DNA of 9,840 nt. Source: Phycisphaera sp. (GTDB taxonomy: Bacteria; Planctomycetota; Phycisphaerae; Phycisphaerales; Phycisphaeraceae). Each line of letters opens with the position of its first letter. Position 1 is the first letter of the stretch. The stretch lies in contig JARFRI010000018.1 of the NCBI GenBank assembly GCA_029287335.1, positions 1 to 9,840 on the forward strand, read 5' to 3'. A model generated the notes under the pieces. The model ran no database searches. It worked only from the letters and a program-made list of their open reading frames with translations, and had not been told where the DNA came from. The translations under genes were made by a program, and so were the position numbers. Positions 5,452-9,840 of this stretch are shown here, one piece after another.

Positions 5452-6594
5452 TTAGGCGCAATGCGCTTGGATCAGTTCACATATCCGTTTGCCCGAGGCA
5501 TCCCAGTTCAACCGGTCTTTGTATTCGCGGAAACTGGACAACGCCATGTCGGTATACGCGGCTTTAGAGCTCATGAGCCGTTGAATCTGCTGGCAGTATG
5601 CATCGGCCCCATCTTGCAGGTCAAAGGTCCAGCCGTTCCTGCCCTCATGTACTGCCGTCGGGATACCGCCGACACGTGTTGCCAAAGAAGCCAGACCGAA
5701 GGAACTCGCCTCGGAGAACACGATGCCGAAGCACTCTGCCACGGAAGGCAGGATCAGGAAGTGCGACTCCGACAGAAGCTGGTCCAAACGCTTTTGGCCC
5801 TCATCCGTCTTCTTCGAGATGAACCCGTGGTTGACAATCAATGGGGAACTGACGGGTAGCTCTTCAATGCCCACCACGTGCAGCTCGGTTGGCAGCCCGC
5901 TATCCGTCAGTTGCTTAGCAACCTCCAGCGCACGCGGCCCACCCTTACGGTGCCAATCCACACCCAGTAATAGCAGCTTGCAGGTGTCCATCGGCTTCTG
6001 GTTGGCTAGCCGAGCGATGTCCTGCTCGTCGCGGTCGCAGGTCATATTCGCACCAAACGGGACGACCTTGACCTTGGCAGGATCGACATCGTAATACTTG
6101 ATCGCGGAATCAGCGGCCCACTGCGACGCGTAGATCGCAAGCCGGCACTTCGTAAGCGCCTGCTGCTCCATCCGGTTGCCCTGCTTAATGCTTTCTCTTG
6201 AGAGATTGGTAAACCACGGGTAGAAATCAAGCATCCCAGCGAAAGTGGCGTCGGTGTAGAAAACAATCGGTTTGTCGGTCTTCAAGTACGCGATCGGGAC
6301 CGTGCCAGGGCTAAAGACGACATCTGTATCAAGGCGATCCAGTTGTTTCTGCACCTGGGCGGCATAGCTCCGCAATATCGTTGGGTCGCGATCCGTCAGG
6401 TAACGCTTAGAGCTCGCCTTGGTGTAACACGCACGCTTAAGCCTTGAGATTAACGGTAGATCAACCTCAGCGAGGTTACCAATCGTTGATGCTTGCACCC
6501 CGGCGGCCTCAAGCGAGCGCAGGATGTAGCTGCCTAGCCCCGACCACTGATTAACATCAGCTGAATCATAAGTCGTCACATAAGCAAGTTGCAT
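5452..6594 (-). CDS. Glycosyltransferase, GT4-like (GT-B fold)
   Basis: A 380-residue retaining-type glycosyltransferase, expected to act on the cytoplasmic side of the membrane and move a sugar from a nucleotide-sugar donor to a lipid, polysaccharide or protein acceptor; the substrates cannot be read from sequence. The N-terminal half has the expected opening MQLAYVTTYDSADVNQWSGLGSYI, where the Gly-rich loop (19-21) sits near the acceptor site. SQWAADSAIKYY (157-168) and VPFGAN (178-183) lead into the donor domain. GVDWHRKGG (211-219) supplies the Arg-Lys pair that contacts the donor phosphates. AECFGIVFSEASSFG carries the E-x7-E motif (E287 and E295). The start has GGGAG 9 nt upstream. It stands alone, with no other envelope or sugar genes in view. 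Two lines I counted are 55-57% GC, against 58-65% for two lepA lines, so acquisition by transfer is possible but weakly supported. Confidence 0.9.
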   Translation of the reverse strand: MQLAYVTTYDSADVNQWSGLGSYILRSLEAAGVQASTIGNLAEVDLPLISRLKRACYTKASSKRYLTDRDPTILRSYAAQVQKQLDRLDTDVVFSPGTVPIAYLKTDKPIVFYTDATFAGMLDFYPWFTNLSRESIKQGNRMEQQALTKCRLAIYASQWAADSAIKYYDVDPAKVKVVPFGANMTCDRDEQDIARLANQKPMDTCKLLLLGVDWHRKGGPRALEVAKQLTDSGLPTELHVVGIEELPVSSPLIVNHGFISKKTDEGQKRLDQLLSESHFLILPSVAECFGIVFSEASSFGLASLATRVGGIPTAVHEGRNGWTFDLQDGADAYCQQIQRLMSSKAAYTDMALSSFREYKDRLNWDASGKRICELIQAHCA

Positions 6595-6667
6595 CTTTAT
6601 CTACTCCCGGCAATCAGTCACCTGCGTCATCCCGACAGAGCAGAATGGGGCCAATGAATAGATTTTC

Positions 6668-6696
6668 TCATAATTGGGCGCTGCAGGCGTGAACAA
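6668..6696 (-). promoter_or_regulatory. Candidate promoter of the glycosyltransferase gene
   Basis: On the minus strand TTGTTC (6696-6691), a 17-nt spacer and TTATGA (6673-6668) resemble a weak housekeeping promoter. Transcription would start near 6661, giving a leader of about 67 nt. The match is modest and the AT-rich context makes chance hits likely. Confidence 0.28.
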
Positions 6697-6841
6697 TATA
6701 CAGAAAGTCACACGAAATGACCAGCATTCATTCTGAATCTTGCCTTGCCGGAAAGCTCGACAGGCTCATCGCGATCTTCGATTGATTCCATTGGCTTATG
6801 TTTGTCTGCTTGGTATTGGCTCGGAGTGAACCAAATCAGCG

Positions 6842-6869
6842 AGATCGTCATTTGCGGTCTTGACGATCT
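6842..6869. repeat. 9-bp perfect inverted repeat downstream of lepA
   Basis: AGATCGTCA (6842-6850) and TGACGATCT (6861-6869) are perfect inverted copies around a 10-nt centre. It lies about 50 nt past the lepA stop in the direction of lepA transcription. No T-run follows on the minus strand, so it could be a factor-dependent or 3'-end-stabilising hairpin of the lepA mRNA, or a protein-binding site. Confidence 0.5.
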
Positions 6870-6917
6870 ATCTAATAGCTCCCCGGATATTGACCTACTG
6901 AAAAAAACGGAATCGAT

Positions 6918-8735
6918 TTAACCCTCACCCGTATCCAGCACCGCCATGAAGGCTTTCTGTGGGATATCGACGGAGCCGACTTTTTTCATCCTCGCTTTGC
7001 CGGCCTTCTGCTTTTCGAGCAGCTTGCGCTTGCGGCTCACGTCGCCGCCGTAGCACTTGGCGGTCACGTTTTTACCCACGGACTTGATGGTCTCCCGCGC
7101 GATGATCTTGCCGCCGATCGCCGCTTGCAGGGGGATCTCAAACAGGTGGCGATCGATCTCCTGCTTGAGTCGTTTCAGCAGGTGTCGGCCGCGGTACTCG
7201 GCTTTGTCGCGGTGAACGATCAGCGAGAGGGCCTCGACCTTCGTCGCGTTGACAAGGATGTCCATCTTCGCGAGGTTGTCTTTGTTAAAGCCGATGACGT
7301 GGTAGTCCATCGTGCCGTAGCCGGAGGTGATGGACTTGAGCTTGTCGAAGAAGTTGTAAATGATTTCGGCCAACGGCAGGTCGTACTCAAGGATCTGCCG
7401 ATCGTCGGCCAGGAATTTCTGCTGCTTATAAATACCCCGACGCTGTTCGCACAGCTTCATGATGTCGCCGATGGACGTGTTGGGCGTGATGATCTCGGCC
7501 CGGACGATCGGCTCACGGATCTCAATAATCTTGCTTGGATCGGGCAGGTCGGCCGGGTTGGTGATGTACAGCGTTTCGGTCTCCCCCATCTTGCCGCGCG
7601 ACAGGATCTCGTAGGTCACCGTCGGCGCGGTCTGGACGAGTTGCACATCGCCTTCGCGTTCCAGGCGTTCCTGGATGATGTCCATGTGCAGCATGCCGAG
7701 GAACCCGCAGCGGAAACCCGAGCCCAGCGCCTCGGAGTTGGTGGGTTCGTAGGTGAAGGACGCGTCGTTGACGTGCAGCTTGCCGATGGCTTCGCGAAGG
7801 TCGTCGAACTGCGTCTCGCCGGAGGGGTAGAAGTCGCAGAACACCATCGGCTGGGGCTCTTGATAACCAGCCAAGGGTTCGTCCGCGGGGTGCGCGTCGA
7901 GCGTGATCGTGTCGCCGATGTTCACATCTTCGAGCGTCTTGATCGACGCGACCATGTAGCCGACATCGCCCGCGACGAAGGGCTCGGTATTGGGCTGCAT
8001 CTCCGGGCGGAACTTGCCCAGCTCGGTGACATAGAAGGTGCGCTTGACGCCCATCATGCGAATGCGGTCGCCCTTCTTCATCGTGCCGTTGATCATCCTG
8101 AAGTAGACGATGACGCCGCGGTAGTCGTCGTACTTCGCATCGAAGATGAGGGCTTGGAGATTCGCATCCGGATCGCCGGTCGGCGGGTGAAAGCGTTCGC
8201 AGATCGCATCGAGCAGTTCCTTGACGCCTACGCCGGTCTTAGCGGAGGTAAAGATGCAGTCGCTGGCATCGAGCCCAAGCACCTCTTCAACCTGAAGCGC
8301 GCGCTTTTCGGGTTCCGCAGAGGGCAGGTCGATCTTGTTGACGACCGGGATGATTTCCAGGTCGGCTTCGACCGCTTTGTAAAGGTTTGCGACCGTCTGG
8401 GCCTCGACGCCTTGGGTCGCATCGACAACAAGGATCGCCCCTTCGCACGCGGCCAGCGCCCGGCTGACTTCGTAGTGAAAATCGACGTGGCCTGGCGTAT
8501 CGATAAAGTTCAACTCGTAGTTGACGCCGTTGTACACGTGGTCCACCGACACCGCAGACGACTTGATCGTGATCCCCCGCTCGCGTTCCAGGTCCATGTT
8601 GTCCAGGGCCTGGTCCTTGCGCGTCCGCTCATCCATCGCACCGGTGCCCATCAGCATCCGGTCGGCAAGGGTGGACTTGCCGTGGTCGATGTGGGCGATA
8701 ATGCAGAAGTTGCGGATGGTCTTCTGGGCGTTCAT
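6918..8735 (-). CDS. lepA: Elongation factor 4 (LepA), ribosome-associated translational GTPase
   Basis: A GTPase that binds the ribosome and influences translocation and initiation, especially under stress. At 605 residues it has the normal family length of about 600. G motifs are intact: AHIDHGKST (14-22), RERGITIK (51-58), DTPGH (79-83), NKID (133-136) and SAK (164-166). The catalytic His83 in DTPGH is present. Domains II, III and V follow in order. The LepA-specific C-terminal domain is clear from the KNVTAKCYGGDVSRKRKLLE segment onward to the KVGSVDIPQKAF end, and this separates it from EF-G. The ATG at 8735 has no obvious Shine-Dalgarno sequence (the preceding bases are TGACTGCCCC), as is common in this type of genome. 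It is transcribed from its own extended -10 promoter, separate from the DUF1501 gene upstream. No signal peptidase gene (lepB) is adjacent. Confidence 0.98.
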   Translation of the reverse strand: MNAQKTIRNFCIIAHIDHGKSTLADRMLMGTGAMDERTRKDQALDNMDLERERGITIKSSAVSVDHVYNGVNYELNFIDTPGHVDFHYEVSRALAACEGAILVVDATQGVEAQTVANLYKAVEADLEIIPVVNKIDLPSAEPEKRALQVEEVLGLDASDCIFTSAKTGVGVKELLDAICERFHPPTGDPDANLQALIFDAKYDDYRGVIVYFRMINGTMKKGDRIRMMGVKRTFYVTELGKFRPEMQPNTEPFVAGDVGYMVASIKTLEDVNIGDTITLDAHPADEPLAGYQEPQPMVFCDFYPSGETQFDDLREAIGKLHVNDASFTYEPTNSEALGSGFRCGFLGMLHMDIIQERLEREGDVQLVQTAPTVTYEILSRGKMGETETLYITNPADLPDPSKIIEIREPIVRAEIITPNTSIGDIMKLCEQRRGIYKQQKFLADDRQILEYDLPLAEIIYNFFDKLKSITSGYGTMDYHVIGFNKDNLAKMDILVNATKVEALSLIVHRDKAEYRGRHLLKRLKQEIDRHLFEIPLQAAIGGKIIARETIKSVGKNVTAKCYGGDVSRKRKLLEKQKAGKARMKKVGSVDIPQKAFMAVLDTGEG

Positions 8736-8766
8736 GGGGCAGTCAATTCAGGTGGGAAAGCGAAGG

Positions 8767-8775
8767 ATTGTAGCA
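8767..8775 (-). promoter_or_regulatory. Extended -10 promoter of lepA
   Basis: On the minus strand TGCTACAAT combines a TGn extension (8775-8773) with a good -10 hexamer TACAAT (8772-8767). No recognisable -35 lies at 16-18 nt, which fits the extended -10 class. Transcription would begin near 8760, about 25 nt before the ATG and just after the terminator of the upstream gene. Confidence 0.5.
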
Positions 8776-8793
8776 GGGGCGGAACATATAAGA

Positions 8794-8826
8794 CGACACC
8801 CCCGCTCAAGTGAGGCGAGGGTGTCG
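8794..8826 (-). terminator. Hairpin terminator after the DUF1501 gene
   Basis: On the minus strand CGACACCCTCG (8826-8816) pairs with CGGGGGTGTCG (8804-8794) over 11 bp including one G-U. One unpaired C is followed by three inner pairs (CTC with GAG) around a 4-nt loop ACTT. The downstream tract TCTTATATGTT is only moderately U-rich. It begins about 28 nt past the DUF1501 stop. Strong stem, weak tail. Confidence 0.65.
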
Positions 8827-8853
8827 CGGTGCGTGGCGGAGTTGTGGTCGAGG

Positions 8854-9840
8854 TCAGGCGCGTTTACCCTCGGCGAACAGGCCGAGGTGCTTGTACGTTG
8901 CGCCCAGCGTCTTGCGTGAATCGATCGCCATCCAGTTGTCCAGGATGTCGGCGTAAACGCTGCGAAAATCGGTGGTGTGGATGAGGTCGCCCTGATCGAG
9001 GTTGGCGAGCGACGGGTAGCTGCCGTGCAGGCCGTGCTTAACCGATGGGCCGAAGACGAAGGACGGGCCCGCGACGCCATGGTCGGTGCCGTTGGATGCG
9101 TTTTGCCGCAGACGTCTGCCGAACTCGGAGAACGCCAGCGACACCACGCGGCCGTCGTGCCCGGTCGCGTGAAGCTCGTCGTAAAACGCCTTCATCGCAT
9201 CGGCGAACTGCGAGAGAAGCTGGGCGTGTTTGTTGGTTTGCTGGGCGTGGGTATCGAACCCGCCGAGCGTGACGTAGTAGACGCGCGTGGGCAGCTCGGC
9301 CCGGATCATCTTCGCGACCATCTGTAACTGATTCGACAACGGGCTCGCGGGGAAGCGGGTGTCGGTCGTGCCCTGCACCGCCTTGCGCACCTTGCTGGAG
9401 GCGACCTGTGCATCGAGCGTCGTCCGCTGCACAAACGCCAGCGGGTCGGCGGGATCGGCCTCGGCGACGTTCGTGTTGATCTTGTTGTATCCCTCCGACA
9501 CCACGTCATGCACGCCATGACCGGCCCACTGAAACGCGTTGGCATTCTGGAACGCGACGGGCTGAATGTGCTTACCAAGCACCGCCATCGGCGCGTTGTT
9601 ACCGATCGAGACGCAGGCCATGCCCGCCTGATCCGGCGCGTTGCCATTGCGGTCTAAGGGGTAGGCCGTGTCCATCGCCTTGCCGACCCAGCCCCTACCA
9701 CGCATGTCTTTTTCGTCGGTCTTGGCGCTGTGCCAGATGTCCATGGACTTGAAGTGCGAGCGGTTGGGGTTGGGGTAGCCCACGCCGTTGACAATTGCCG
9801 CGCGACCCTGGCCGATCATTTCATGGATCGATCGCAGCGC
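8854..9840 (-). CDS. DUF1501 family protein, C-terminal 328 residues (cut by window edge)
   Basis: The reading frame is open to the last base of the window, so the methionine at 9819 is internal and the gene begins beyond 9840. The visible start ALRSIHEMIGQGRAAIVNGVGYPNPNRSHF is the expected middle of a DUF1501 protein. DUF1501 belongs to the alkaline phosphatase/sulfatase-like superfamily, is abundant in planctomycetes, and is usually exported by a Tat signal at the missing N-terminus. Family landmarks, numbered from the first visible residue, are YYVTLGGFDTH (about 188-198), SEFGRR (about 238-243), GTDHG (about 251-255) and TTDFRSVYADILDNW (about 289-303). The Asp and His residues of the first and third motifs are likely metal ligands. 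In planctomycetes it often neighbours DUF1549/DUF1553 or DUF1800 genes, which would be upstream and out of view. Its substrate is unknown. A hairpin terminator follows the stop. Confidence 0.93.
   Translation of the reverse strand, partial: ALRSIHEMIGQGRAAIVNGVGYPNPNRSHFKSMDIWHSAKTDEKDMRGRGWVGKAMDTAYPLDRNGNAPDQAGMACVSIGNNAPMAVLGKHIQPVAFQNANAFQWAGHGVHDVVSEGYNKINTNVAEADPADPLAFVQRTTLDAQVASSKVRKAVQGTTDTRFPASPLSNQLQMVAKMIRAELPTRVYYVTLGGFDTHAQQTNKHAQLLSQFADAMKAFYDELHATGHDGRVVSLAFSEFGRRLRQNASNGTDHGVAGPSFVFGPSVKHGLHGSYPSLANLDQGDLIHTTDFRSVYADILDNWMAIDSRKTLGATYKHLGLFAEGKRA

Larger units (their letters stand above)
6595..6917. other. AT-rich intergenic gap without a supported gene
   Basis: This 323-nt stretch between the glycosyltransferase start and the lepA stop is visibly AT-richer (two counted lines are 42-43% GC). 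It holds a candidate promoter for the glycosyltransferase, a 9-bp inverted repeat (6842-6869), and seven A at 6901-6907 that would be a U-tract for lepA but lack a preceding stem. On the plus strand TTGGGC (6674-6679), 17 nt and TATACA (6697-6702) form a weak promoter-like pair facing lepA. No convincing coding sequence is present on either strand. Confidence 0.6.

Noticed and set aside
6717..6785. Plus-strand 22-codon open frame in the glycosyltransferase-lepA gap
   Set aside because: No ribosome-binding site and no recognisable sequence. A frame this short is expected by chance.
6901..6917. T-tract on the minus strand just after the lepA stop as a terminator
   Set aside because: Seven T are present, but no stable stem precedes them.
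7125..8813. Long plus-strand open frame of 562 codons opposite lepA
   Set aside because: It lies antisense to a fully conserved LepA. It is a by-product of GC-rich codon bias and shows no domain or ribosome-binding site.

Overview
The window reads like a chromosomal segment of a moderately high-GC member of the Planctomycetota, probably Phycisphaerae or a relative. The pointers are a DUF1501 protein of the planctomycete type, an ECF sigma factor followed directly by a membrane-anchored LolA-like putative anti-sigma protein, and weak or missing Shine-Dalgarno sequences at several genes. The taxonomic call is inference from gene content. There are no tRNA, rRNA, CRISPR or transposase genes in view.

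Layout from left to right. Positions 1-255 (minus) hold the N-terminal 85 codons of a thioredoxin with an unusual WCMPC active site. It has a good sigma-70-type promoter, and an 8-bp inverted repeat overlaps the -35 box. Positions 474-2255 (minus) encode RecJ. Positions 2334-4365 (minus) form a two-gene unit, an ECF sigma factor followed 31 nt later by the LolA-like putative anti-sigma protein, closed by a hairpin terminator just ahead of recJ. Positions 4498-5411 (plus) are the only rightward transcription unit: promoter, rpmI (bL35), a 179-nt spacer with a striking octamer-periodic inverted repeat, rplT (bL20), and a textbook terminator. Positions 5452-6594 (minus) encode a GT4-type glycosyltransferase, followed by an AT-rich 323-nt gap with no supported gene. 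Positions 6918-8735 (minus) encode elongation factor 4 (LepA) behind an extended -10 promoter. The window ends inside a DUF1501 gene (8854-9840, minus) that has its own hairpin terminator.

Most of the content is housekeeping: redox, recombinational repair, ribosomal proteins and a translational GTPase. The sigma/anti-sigma pair is a likely self-contained signalling module. No gene cluster here looks like a new multi-gene system. The strongest unexplained signal is non-coding: an octamer repeat folded into a 20-bp perfect inverted repeat between rpmI and rplT, two genes that normally lie close together.
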